This document shows positions 14,175 through 21,044 of a stretch of DNA of 21,044 nucleotides, in pieces. Within the stretch, counting starts at the first letter, position 1; every line of letters begins with the position of its first letter. Source of the DNA: Gammaproteobacteria bacterium (GTDB lineage Bacteria > Pseudomonadota > Gammaproteobacteria > DSM-19610); NCBI GenBank assembly GCA_030618475.1, contig JAUXDG010000015.1:1-21044 (forward strand). The letters are read 5' to 3'. The notes beneath the pieces were generated by a model. It ran no database searches. It was not told the origin of the DNA and saw nothing but the letters and a program-made list of their open reading frames with translations. Position numbers and translations under genes: made by a program.

Positions 14175-14435
14175 ATGAAAAAACTGAAACATGAATCAGA
14201 GTTGGTCAAGGAAGCGATTCGCGCCGGTGTGAAATATGGTGAGGATCGCGGTGTCGTCGAGTTTGAGCCCACCGACTCGGCGAATGAGAAAATCGAGTAC
14301 ATCTACAGATTGCTGGTCCACGACAAAGTCATACCACCCCTGCCCGAGGAACAGGTCTCGCAAAAGGCCATGAGGCACAGGCTGGCTATCTGGGCCTCGA
14401 GGCAGTTGCCGAAAGATCATCCCCTGCTGAAATAG
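14175..14435 (+). CDS. DUF5062 family small protein
   Basis: This 86-residue cytoplasmic protein starts MKKLKHESELVKEAIRAGVK and contains KIEYIYRLLVHDKVIPPLP and MRHRLAIWASRQLP. This matches my memory of DUF5062, a small, mostly helical gammaproteobacterial family of unknown function. No signal peptide, membrane segment or cofactor motif is visible. It is divergent from the Cache-protein gene and lies 82 bp before the glutamine amidotransferase gene in the same direction, so the two may be cotranscribed. Confidence 0.75.
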   Translation: MKKLKHESELVKEAIRAGVKYGEDRGVVEFEPTDSANEKIEYIYRLLVHDKVIPPLPEEQVSQKAMRHRLAIWASRQLPKDHPLLK

Positions 14436-14517
14436 TCATCGGTCCTTCAGGCTTGATCGAGGCACTGCAATATGAGATTTTCGAGCGCCTGCAGGCTGCG
14501 ATCAAAGACGGAAAACA

Positions 14518-15234
14518 ATGAAGCCGATCAGATTCTTTCGCCATGTGGCCTGTGAATCGCCGGGCTATTTTGGCACCGTGCTGGAACGACGCGGTGTTCC
14601 TTTTGATGTGGTTTGTCTTGATGAAGGGATCAGCGTGCCTCGGGACCCCGGCGAGGCGGCAGGGCTGGTCATTATGGGTGGTCCCGGGAATGTCAACGAG
14701 CCCACCGACTGGATGCAACAGGAGCTGGAGCTGATTCGGCGGGCGGCCGATCAGGGTGTGCCGGTGCTGGGTATTTGTCTCGGTGCGCAGCTGATCAGCA
14801 AGGCGCTTGGCGGTGAGGTCTATCGGGGCGAGAGCCTGGAAGTGGGCTGGCATGTGGTGCAGCGGGTGGCGGATGCATCGGGGCAGGGATGGTTTGATGG
14901 TCTGCCATCACGCTTCGAGGTGTTCCAGTGGCACGAGCATACTTTCTCGCTGCCGCCCGGTGCTGTGACATTGGCGCACAGCGCCTGCGCGGAACAGCAG
15001 GCGTTCGCCATCGGCAACATGTTGGCCATGCAGTTTCACCTTGAAATGACGCCGGAATCCATCACCGGGCTGGTGGAGCGTTATCCCGGTGATCTCAAGG
15101 ACGTGTCGGACTGTGTTCAGAGTGCAGAAACCATCAGCGCTGATCTGGCCGTACGGACCCGCCGCCTGTACCGGATCGCGGATGTGGTGTTCGGCCGCTG
15201 GCTCGCGATGATCAAAGACAACAAAACCACCTGA
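14518..15234 (+). CDS. Class I glutamine amidotransferase-like protein (GATase1)
   Basis: This 238-residue stand-alone GATase1 domain has the oxyanion motif GGPGNVNEP near 54-62, the nucleophile elbow GICLGAQ with Cys87, WHEHTFSLPPGA near 138-149, and the catalytic His174/Glu176 in MQFHLEMTPE. The full Cys-His-Glu triad implies active glutamine hydrolysis or a related thiol-dependent reaction. Members of this YfeJ-like subgroup are often annotated as GMP-synthase-like, but the synthetase partner is absent, so the acceptor is unknown and gamma-glutamyl hydrolase activity is possible. No strong Shine-Dalgarno is seen; a GGAAAA tract precedes the ATG. Confidence 0.88.
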   Translation: MKPIRFFRHVACESPGYFGTVLERRGVPFDVVCLDEGISVPRDPGEAAGLVIMGGPGNVNEPTDWMQQELELIRRAADQGVPVLGICLGAQLISKALGGEVYRGESLEVGWHVVQRVADASGQGWFDGLPSRFEVFQWHEHTFSLPPGAVTLAHSACAEQQAFAIGNMLAMQFHLEMTPESITGLVERYPGDLKDVSDCVQSAETISADLAVRTRRLYRIADVVFGRWLAMIKDNKTT

Positions 15235-15404
15235 TGTGCCGTGCGATCAGCCGGGTGGCAGGAGGACGAGAATCCGTCGGCCGCCAGACTTGTCGCCAGC
15301 ATCGCCTGAAGCGCCTGCTGTTGGTGCGCTGACCTCGTGGGGACAGCGACCAGCCTCTTGCTGTATTATTTGCGGATAATAGACTCAACATTGGCGCCCC
15401 GGTA

Positions 15405-16418
15405 ATGCCCCTGAAGAATGAATTTGTGACAACCATGACGGATGTGAAAATCTCTCGTGAAGATCTCAAGCGACTGAGAACCCTGAGAATTCTTCCCAAC
15501 CTGTTCAAGATTCCACTGTTTATCAGCATCATGGGCCTGTTGACCTGGCTGGCCTGGACAAGCGAATCGGGGTTGATCCGCTGGTCGGCCTACATCGGCC
15601 TGGGTTACCTGTGGATGAGCATGGTGACCTTCATGCACGATGCGACCCACAACACCCTGTTTGCAGAAAAGTGGGAAAACTGGACTTTTGGTATTATCGC
15701 TATGGTACCCCTGATGGCCTCGTTTATTTCTTTCAAAGAGGACCACATGGACCACCATCGCTACAACCGCAGCTACAGGGATCCGGATGCGTTTACCATG
15801 GGGAAAAGGGGTGTCGCGGATTTTATCGCTTTTTACGCCTACATCATTGCCGGTGCGGTACTCAGCTTCGTGCACTTCAACCTGATTTACCCGATCCAGC
15901 GTTTTAACCGGAGAAAGTGGGCCATCCATCTGTCTGAAATCCTGCTGAAGACAGCCTGTTACTGGGCACTGATTGCCTGGGCACAGAAAAACGGAGTGCT
16001 CGCCAAAACACTCGAAGTCTGGTTGATACCGGTGTTTTTCTTTTCCCTGTTTAATTCCATGCGCTTCATCGCGGAGCACTATGAAACCCCGTGGAACGAG
16101 GGGCAGTTGCTGGGCTCCCGGACAGTAACATCAAACCCGCTGCACAGTTTCTTCTGGAACAACATCAACTGGCATATCGGGCACCACGTCTACCCCGCAG
16201 TGCCCTGGTACAACCTCGTCGAGCTTCACAACATGATGAAGCCCGGGCTGGAGGAACGGGGAGCGATTATAGACAAGAGTTATCTGGCGGTATTCTTCAA
16301 AGCGCTGGTTCGCGGACCCGAAACGGAAGAACGGCTCAAGACAGCGCTTGAAAAGAGAAGAACCACAACCGGCGGCCCTGTACCGGTAGCCGTCCAGCCA
16401 GTCCCCGGGAAGATCTGA
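15405..16418 (+). CDS. Membrane fatty acid desaturase family protein
   Basis: This 337-residue integral membrane di-iron enzyme has hydrophobic pairs at about 34-72 and 93-108, then 138-165 and 183-218. The three histidine boxes are HDATH (78-82), HMDHH (114-118) and HIGHH (257-261), with a further EH at 224-225. These ligate the di-iron centre that inserts double bonds (or hydroxyl groups) into acyl or isoprenoid chains. No cytochrome b5 or ferredoxin domain is fused, so electrons come from a separate donor. Length is slightly short but complete. Two starts are possible, 15405 and 15435 (MTDVKISRED); neither has a good ribosome-binding site, and I kept the longer. Substrate position cannot be read from sequence. 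Confidence 0.85.
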   Translation: MPLKNEFVTTMTDVKISREDLKRLRTLRILPNLFKIPLFISIMGLLTWLAWTSESGLIRWSAYIGLGYLWMSMVTFMHDATHNTLFAEKWENWTFGIIAMVPLMASFISFKEDHMDHHRYNRSYRDPDAFTMGKRGVADFIAFYAYIIAGAVLSFVHFNLIYPIQRFNRRKWAIHLSEILLKTACYWALIAWAQKNGVLAKTLEVWLIPVFFFSLFNSMRFIAEHYETPWNEGQLLGSRTVTSNPLHSFFWNNINWHIGHHVYPAVPWYNLVELHNMMKPGLEERGAIIDKSYLAVFFKALVRGPETEERLKTALEKRRTTTGGPVPVAVQPVPGKI

Positions 16419-16511
16419 TACCCTTAAAGAGGAAAACCTTTCAGATGCTCCTGGTCACGAGCAGGCGTCAGGTGAATGCCTGCAGGTTAACGCGTGCAGT
16501 GCACACCAGTC

Positions 16512-16526
16512 ACGCTGATTCAGCGT
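16512..16526. promoter_or_regulatory. Inverted repeat upstream of telA
   Basis: ACGCTGA-T-TCAGCGT is a 7+1+7 perfect inverted repeat, 43 bp before the telA ATG in a 151 bp intergenic region. The odd centre argues against a simple hairpin and fits an operator or chance. A second imperfect hairpin (GCAGGC...GCCTGC) lies near 16463-16484. Confidence 0.3.
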
Positions 16527-16569
16527 TGATGGCGCCGTCAGAACTGAAATCCGACAAAGGAGCTGAGAC

Positions 16570-17796
16570 ATGAGCGAGACCACGACCTTAACACCGCCGG
16601 ACCAGGCGGTGCTGACGCCACCCGCTCCGGTCAGCGCGCCTGAAAAGGAGGAAGCCGCGCGTATGGTGCCGGTGACGGATGATCAGCGTGAGAAGCTTGA
16701 GAAGAAAGTGCAGGAGTTTATCGACATTGTCGTGAGTGCCGATGTTAACAGCGAACCCTTCAAGGAGAAGGTGAGCGCTATCCACAAGCTGGGCAACGTC
16801 GAGATTCGCGAAGCTGCGAGCATGTCCAGTCGCATGCTGGAGCGGCCGGTGAGGGCGATGAACGAGGGGCTGTTCGATGAGGATTCAACGGTGGGTCGAT
16901 CACTGCTCGAGTTAAGACAGACGGTTGAAGAACTGGATCCTTCGCGCCACGGTGATCTGCTGTCAGCAAAGAAACTGTTCGGGTTTATTCCCTTTGGTAA
17001 CAGGCTGAGCAATTACTTTCATCAGTACCAGTCCGCCCAGAGTCACATCAACGCCATCCTTGAGTCCCTGTATAACGGTCAGGATGAACTGCGCAAGGAC
17101 AATGCGGCGATCGAAAACGAAAAGGCGCGTCTCTGGGAAACCATGGGCATGCTGGAGCAGTATACCTATGTCGGCAGGCAGATCGATGCCGCCCTGGAAG
17201 CACGCATTGCCGAAATCGAATCCCAGCATCCGGGGAAGGCGCGTGTCGTCAAAGAGGAAATGCTGTTTTACGTCAGGCAAAAGGTTCAGGACCTGCTGAC
17301 CCAACTGGCTGTCAGCGTGCAGGGCTATCTATCGCTGGATATGGTGCGCAAGAACAACCTGGAGCTGATCAAGGGGGTTGACCGCGCCAGCACCACCACG
17401 GTTTCGGCATTGCGCACCGCAGTCATCGTTGCCCAGGCCCTGACCAATCAGAAACTGGTGCTGGATCAGGTCACCGCGCTGAACAGAACCACCAGTGACA
17501 TGATCGCCGGCACCGCCCGAATGATGAAACAGCAGGCAGCGGACATCGGCCAGCAGGCATCCAGTTCAAGCGTGGAGGTCGACAAGCTGAAAGCGGCATT
17601 CTCGGATATCTACGCAAGCATGGATATGATGGCCGAGTACAAGGTCAAGGCACTCGACAACATGCAGCAAACGGTCAACGCACTGAGCGATGAAGTGGAA
17701 AAATCGAAGACCTGGCTGGACCGCATACGCAAGCAGGAAGCCGCTTCGGGAATCGCGCCAGCCGAGCTCGTGCCGTCCGACGAAGTACGCATCTGA
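16570..17796 (+). CDS. TelA-family toxic anion resistance protein
   Basis: This 408-residue protein belongs to the TelA/KlaA toxic anion (tellurite) resistance family. It has a Pro-rich disordered N-terminus (1-30) and then an almost wholly helical cytoplasmic body. Recognisable blocks are KLGNVEIREAASMSSRML near 72-90, LFGFIPFGNRLSNYF near 136-150, and LLTQLAVSVQGYLSLDMVRKNN near 240-265, followed by coiled-coil helices to the C-terminus. AAAGGAG lies 8 bases upstream of the ATG. Family members are linked to tellurite resistance and envelope stress, but the mechanism is not established. It converges on a PspC-domain gene with 15 bp between the stop codons; both being linked to envelope stress is suggestive. 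Confidence 0.9.
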   Translation: MSETTTLTPPDQAVLTPPAPVSAPEKEEAARMVPVTDDQREKLEKKVQEFIDIVVSADVNSEPFKEKVSAIHKLGNVEIREAASMSSRMLERPVRAMNEGLFDEDSTVGRSLLELRQTVEELDPSRHGDLLSAKKLFGFIPFGNRLSNYFHQYQSAQSHINAILESLYNGQDELRKDNAAIENEKARLWETMGMLEQYTYVGRQIDAALEARIAEIESQHPGKARVVKEEMLFYVRQKVQDLLTQLAVSVQGYLSLDMVRKNNLELIKGVDRASTTTVSALRTAVIVAQALTNQKLVLDQVTALNRTTSDMIAGTARMMKQQAADIGQQASSSSVEVDKLKAAFSDIYASMDMMAEYKVKALDNMQQTVNALSDEVEKSKTWLDRIRKQEAASGIAPAELVPSDEVRI

Positions 17797-17811
17797 GGCA
17801 AGCTGCCAATC

Positions 17812-18813
17812 TTATAAAAACGGCTGGCGGGCGAATTTGTCTTTGATGAATCGTCCATGAATCAACAGGCTCTCCGCGTCCCTTTCAAAGTAGCTGCGGG
17901 TCAGGTCGGCAAGGGCGTGATCAAGCAGGTGCAACTGTTCCTGCAGGGCCTGTTCCGCGCTCCGGCCATCGCGCAGTCGCTCGGTTCGTGCCAATTGCGA
18001 GGGCAGCTGCAGGTAGTTGTTGATGGTGTCGGGCAGGTAGTCGAAGGCGATTTTGCGGACCTCGAAAGGTTTGAAATCGAATAACTCGGCACTACTGTCA
18101 CTGTGCTCAATCAGAAAGGCAAGTTTCTCTTCAATACGTTGCAGCGTGGTGAGGGTGTCCTGCCCGGCCCGTTCCCGCAGGCGTTCATGCAGGGATTCGA
18201 GTTGATTGCGCCAGGCGGCCAGCTCAGTTGAATCGCGCGTCTGTGTGCCGAGCTCGTCGGTAATCTCACTGTCAAGGGCTTCAATGGAGGCTTCACGCAA
18301 CGCTTTTTGCAGGTGTTGCAGTTCGCCCGCCAGGCGCTCGGATGGCCCGGCCTCCTGAGAGCCGATGGTTTCGGGCAGTGCCAGTAATCGCTGCAGCAGG
18401 CGCGGCAGTCCGGGCAGTGCCGAGGTCCACACCGAGCGGACTTTGGCAGCTAAGGAATTGCGTTTTTCGAGACGTGCCGCAAGCAGTTTCAAGTCGTCGA
18501 AAGCACTCTGTGCCTGGTCGGCGACCTGTGGGTCAAGGCGACGGTGGGCTTTTCTCACCAGCTTGCCGATGCGCCGCAATTCACGGCGCAGGTTTCTGGA
18601 AACCGCTGGAATGGGCACCTCGGCCCTGGCCGGCAGAAACAGCCATAGCGCCAGATAGACCCACAGGCTCAGAGAAAAGGAAAAGAACACCGATACCAGT
18701 ACGGCCAGGCGGACCCACTTGACGTTGGTGCCCAGGTAGTCGGCGATACCGGCACATACCCCGCCCAGCCGGCGGCGGCGAAGATTGCGTTGCAGCTTTG
18801 CTCCCAAACTCAT
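17812..18813 (-). CDS. PspC-domain membrane protein with long coiled-coil tail
   Basis: From the ATG at 18813 the protein is 333 residues. Residues 1-65 are a PspC domain: LRRRRLGGVCAGIADYLG, NVKWVRLAVLVSVFFSF, then a second hydrophobic stretch LWVYLALWLFLPA. The remaining 260 residues are charged and helical with heptad-like Leu spacing, predicted coiled coil. Classical PspC, the membrane sensor of the phage-shock response, is about 120 residues, so this is an extended form. The start is chosen because the PspC motif begins there; an in-frame ATG at 18891 adds 26 residues without a ribosome-binding site. AGGTGG precedes the chosen ATG but is somewhat far (about 15 bases). No pspA or pspF is adjacent. 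Confidence 0.82.
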   Translation of the reverse strand: MSLGAKLQRNLRRRRLGGVCAGIADYLGTNVKWVRLAVLVSVFFSFSLSLWVYLALWLFLPARAEVPIPAVSRNLRRELRRIGKLVRKAHRRLDPQVADQAQSAFDDLKLLAARLEKRNSLAAKVRSVWTSALPGLPRLLQRLLALPETIGSQEAGPSERLAGELQHLQKALREASIEALDSEITDELGTQTRDSTELAAWRNQLESLHERLRERAGQDTLTTLQRIEEKLAFLIEHSDSSAELFDFKPFEVRKIAFDYLPDTINNYLQLPSQLARTERLRDGRSAEQALQEQLHLLDHALADLTRSYFERDAESLLIHGRFIKDKFARQPFL

Positions 18814-19052
18814 TGTGTGTCGTAAAATCCACCTGTCCGCGTATTGAATAGCACGGATCGTCTGTTCAGAATACTGTGAAAACGAACTCATTCATATGTC
18901 GACAGCCGGGCTGGAAACGCAGTATCCGGGTGATGGCCGATTGGCCCAGCGGCCTGCCTGGTATGGAATGGTTTACAGGTGACGAAAGGCCGGTCAGAAT
19001 TTGTAACGTGCAATGCAGACGGGTTCAGAAAAAAATCTTTGTTTACTTTGTC

Positions 19053-19080
19053 TTGACTGGACTGACCGGTCAACTATAAT
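19053..19080 (+). promoter_or_regulatory. Near-consensus sigma-70 promoter of the tetR-nitroreductase unit
   Basis: TTGACT (-35) and a perfect TATAAT (-10, 19075-19080) are separated by 16 bases. Transcription would start about 19086-19088, at or next to the ATG at 19088. Confidence 0.75.
19063..19072. promoter_or_regulatory. Probable TetR operator in the promoter spacer
   Basis: TGACCGGTCA is a perfect 10 bp palindrome inside the -35/-10 spacer, where a bound TetR dimer would block RNA polymerase. A CCGGTCA half-site recurs near 18991. GACCGGTC-type palindromes are frequent TetR-family targets. Autorepression is inferred from position. Confidence 0.6.
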
Positions 19081-19087
19081 GCCTGTC

Positions 19088-19699
19088 ATGAATCCAGCGG
19101 TTGACACCCAACAACGCATCCTCGATTCGGCTCGTGAGCTGATTCATTCGCGCAGTTATGCCGACGTTGGCGTGGCGGCAATTTGCCGGCACGCAGGGGT
19201 GAAGAAGGGCAGCTTCTACTATTTTTTTTCCAGCAAGCGGGATCTGGTACTCGCTGTGCTGGATAGTTATTACCTGCAGATGAAACGCAATCTGTTGGAT
19301 GTCGCGTTTTCTCCGGGGTTACCCCCCTTGCAGCGCCTGCAGCGCTTTGCACAACTGCTGTATGAGGTTCAAAAGTCGAATGTCGCCAGTACCGGCTACC
19401 TGTTTGGCTGCCCGTTCGGCAATCTGGCGGTGGAGCTGTCTACCCAGGATGAACCGATCCGCCTGAAAGTTGCAGAGATCTTCTCCAGGCTGCGCACCGA
19501 CTTTCGCCGCATCCTCGACGAGGCGGTCAAAACCGGTGACCTGGAAGGCATCGACACCGAAGCTACCGCAGCAGCGATGCTGGCCTATTTCGAGGGCGTC
19601 ATGATGATGGCCAAAACGCAAAACGACCCCGAAGTGTTGCACCAGCTGTTGCCGGGCATAGCGGCGATCCGTATTTATCCCGCAGACGCTCTGCTTTAA
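19088..19699 (+). CDS. TetR-family repressor, NemR-like
   Basis: This 203-residue protein has an N-terminal helix-turn-helix: QQRILDSARELI, then DVGVAAICRHAGVKKGSFYYFFSSKRDLVLAVLD, with the recognition helix and GSFYYFFSSK at 41-50. The C-terminal ligand domain contains STGYLFGCPFGNLAVELS with Cys108, and EGVMMMAK with Lys176. From memory, E. coli NemR has its redox-sensing Cys106 in a similar GC segment and its partner Lys175 in GANLQAK, so both switch residues seem kept. I prefer the ATG at 19088, since the promoter's -10 box ends at 19080; the ATG at 19079 overlaps that box and would not be in the mRNA. The nitroreductase follows after 34 bp and is the likely target along with itself. Confidence 0.85.
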   Translation: MNPAVDTQQRILDSARELIHSRSYADVGVAAICRHAGVKKGSFYYFFSSKRDLVLAVLDSYYLQMKRNLLDVAFSPGLPPLQRLQRFAQLLYEVQKSNVASTGYLFGCPFGNLAVELSTQDEPIRLKVAEIFSRLRTDFRRILDEAVKTGDLEGIDTEATAAAMLAYFEGVMMMAKTQNDPEVLHQLLPGIAAIRIYPADALL

Positions 19700-19733
19700 A
19701 ATCCTTCGAGTCCGCCCCTTCTTCTGAGTTGCC

Positions 19734-20399
19734 ATGAATGTTATTGAAGCACTGAATCAACGTAAATCTACCCGGGCATTCTTAAAACAGGACGTGGATA
19801 AGGCGGTCATCGAGGAGATCCTGGATGCAGCCAGACACGCACCCTCCGGCGCAAACACCCAGCCGTGGCAAGTGGTGGTGGTGACAGGCGAGAAAAAACG
19901 CAAACTCGAACAGAAACTCGAAGCGGCATTCAGCGACGGAATCGAAGCTAAAATGGATTATCTCTACTATCCGACGGAGTGGTCTGAACCCTACAAGTCG
20001 CGCCGTGTCGCCTGTGGCATGGAGCTCTACAGAGCCCTGCACATCGCGCGCGAGGACAAGCAGCGGCGGCGAGATCAGTGGGCGGCAAACTATCGCGCTT
20101 TTGATGCGCCCGTTGCCTTGTTCTTTTTCATGGATGCCGGTCTGCAAACCGGCTCATTCATGGATTACGGCATGTTCCTGCAGTCGCTGATGTTGGCGGC
20201 CGTGGACAAGGGCCTGGCAACCTGCCCACAGGCCGCGCTGGCCGAATATCCGGCGCTGGTGAAACAGGAATTGGGTTACCCTGAAAACAGCATACTGATA
20301 TGCGGTATGGCGCTCGGTTATGAAAATCGCGACGCTGCGATCAACCATTACCGTATGCCGCGCGATGAAGTCTCTGCCTTTGCACGGTTCTTTGAGTAA
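19734..20399 (+). CDS. Nitroreductase family FMN-dependent oxidoreductase
   Basis: This 221-residue enzyme is of the NfsB/PnbA type. FMN-binding residues are in the N-terminal RKSTRAF (10-16) and ARHAPSGANTQPWQVVVV (33-50) blocks. The middle has FMDAGLQTGSFMDYGMFLQSLMLAA, and the C-terminal GLATCPQAAL and ICGMALGYENRDAAIN give the second FMN/dimer segment. Such homodimers use NAD(P)H to reduce nitro groups, quinones or other electrophiles in the cytoplasm. It is the second gene of the tetR unit, with only a weak ribosome-binding site in the 34 bp gap. The regulator's NemR-like features suggest induction by electrophiles. The physiological substrate is unknown. Confidence 0.9.
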   Translation: MNVIEALNQRKSTRAFLKQDVDKAVIEEILDAARHAPSGANTQPWQVVVVTGEKKRKLEQKLEAAFSDGIEAKMDYLYYPTEWSEPYKSRRVACGMELYRALHIAREDKQRRRDQWAANYRAFDAPVALFFFMDAGLQTGSFMDYGMFLQSLMLAAVDKGLATCPQAALAEYPALVKQELGYPENSILICGMALGYENRDAAINHYRMPRDEVSAFARFFE

Positions 20400-20440
20400 G
20401 GCCATCAATGCTCCACAGTGGCTGCGGTCGCTGGCAATGT

Positions 20441-20464
20441 CACGGGTCGAATACCTGACCCGTG
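20441..20464. terminator. Hairpin downstream of the nitroreductase gene
   Basis: CACGGGTC-gaatacct-GACCCGTG is a perfect 8 bp stem with an 8-base loop, 41 bp after the stop codon. It has no downstream T run, so it may be a Rho-dependent or 3'-end-protecting structure rather than a full intrinsic terminator. Confidence 0.4.
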
Positions 20465-20508
20465 CCGATGTGGTGGTTCTGGATTCAGCAGTTCCCGTTT
20501 TCGGAACG

Positions 20509-20707
20509 CAGTGGGTCGCCGAGGGCAGGGTATTGCCAGATTAAGTCCGTCAGGAGTTCGAGGACTACCTCAATTGCGGCCGTCTCGAGCCCGGTTGCCA
20601 CGCCTCTGATCAAGAAGGCAGGGCGGACCCACAAAACAGCTCACACCGGCGCCGTCACGCTAATCCAGCGTTTCGGCAGTGCGCTGAATCTGAATACGCA
20701 GTCGTAA
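20509..20707 (+). pseudogene. Degenerate IS91-family transposase remnant
   Basis: Two pieces of an IS91-type transposase are recognisable. The first reads AEGRVLPD, a TAA stop at 20542-20544 where the family has an aromatic residue, then VRQEFEDYLNCGRLEPG in the same frame; this is the start of the N-terminal zinc-binding domain, cut off before the Cys cluster. The second, in another frame from about 20645, reads TGAVTLIQRFGSALNLN, a block that in intact proteins lies just before the HFH catalytic motif of the Y2 domain. It ends at TAA 20707. A large internal deletion, a frameshift and a nonsense codon make it dead. The rest of the 408 bp between the nitroreductase and the next transposase (20400-20508 and 20708-20807) holds only the hairpin above and no gene I can support. 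Confidence 0.72.
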
Positions 20708-20807
20708 TCCCCCTGTTGTGCAAGCTATCGATTTTCATGGCTATATCCGGAATTCGCAACGCATGATTATTAGCTCTGCTCTGACTATATAGCGATTTCA
20801 GGTACGT

Positions 20808-21044
20808 TCATACTGTACGAAATTTCGATGGAATGTGCGCAGGAATATCCACATCCCCAGCGGTCAAGTAAATCATGTCAGCGAATGCGTCCAATGTACG
20901 GAATCCGCTGGCTCTGTTCTTGACGATTTTGACAATTCGGTTGAGGCCCTCGGCAATTGCGTTTGTCAGGCCCGTGTCGATGAATGCCAGGATTCCATCG
21001 TAGTGCCGTTGTACGGTCTCCACGAACTTTTTCATTGGCTCCAA
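20808..21044 (-). mobile_element. ISL3-family transposase, C-terminal part, runs off the window
   Basis: The last 78 codons of an ISL3-type DDE transposase lie on the minus strand; the 5' part is beyond 21044. NAIAEGLNRIVKIVKNRASGFR contains the catalytic Glu of the DDE triad in the family's usual setting, followed by FADMIYLTAGD and the C-terminal tail. The frame is open with no stops, so the gene may be intact. The right-hand end of the element should lie between the stop at 20808 and about 20735, possibly at GGCTATATCCGG near 20738, but the other end is not in the window, so the inverted repeat cannot be confirmed. Confidence 0.8.

Noticed and set aside
1..21044. CRISPR arrays, tRNA or rRNA genes, prophage or secretion-system genes
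   Set aside because: No regularly spaced repeats, no cloverleaf-consistent sequence, and no phage structural or conjugation genes were found on either strand.

Overview
The window looks like the chromosome of a gammaproteobacterium, probably a free-living aquatic or sediment lineage near the Chromatiales. Three things suggest this: moderately GC-rich coding sequence, a DUF5062-type protein (a family I know only from gammaproteobacteria), and an NdvB-type GH17/GT2 glucan synthase. This placement is inference; no rRNA or other marker gene is present. Genes are densely packed, no tRNA, rRNA or CRISPR array is visible, and decayed or partial insertion sequences appear only at the right edge.

Left block (1-3663): an AI-2E/PerM-family membrane protein (+) converges, 8 bp stop to stop, on a cobalamin-binding radical SAM enzyme (-). 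The radical SAM gene is preceded and apparently translationally coupled to a 36-codon ORF. That ORF has a very strong ribosome-binding site and a peptide resembling the C-terminal copper-binding end of a cupredoxin. A DUF1269 glycine-zipper membrane protein is divergent from them.

Central block (3670-13944) is all on the minus strand. In transcription order it holds a soluble PDC/Cache sensor protein, a ClpX-like AAA+ ATPase without the ClpP-docking loop, an M48 lipoprotein metalloprotease, glycogen phosphorylase, a REP-like hairpin, a GH17-GT2 beta-glucan synthase, a GMC flavoprotein oxidoreductase and a small twin-arginine (Tat) protein. The last three form a tight operon. I read it as synthesis and trimming of a periplasmic beta-glucan, followed or accompanied by oxidation by a flavoenzyme that may be exported together with the Tat protein. 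Glycogen phosphorylase next door could supply glucose-1-phosphate. The upstream three genes suggest signal-controlled protein remodelling and proteolysis.

Right block (14175-20399): a DUF5062 protein, a class I glutamine amidotransferase, a membrane fatty acid desaturase and a TelA-type toxic-anion resistance protein on the plus strand; a PspC-domain protein convergent with telA; and a TetR repressor with a nitroreductase. The TetR gene has a near-consensus promoter with a palindromic operator in its spacer. The -10 box sits so close to the start codon that the mRNA is probably leaderless. Its Cys108 and Lys176 match the redox switch I recall for E. coli NemR, suggesting electrophile or oxidant control of the nitroreductase.

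Right edge (20400-21044): about 400 bp without an intact gene, containing a stop-interrupted, frameshifted and internally deleted remnant of an IS91-family transposase, then the 3' end of an ISL3-family transposase running off the window.
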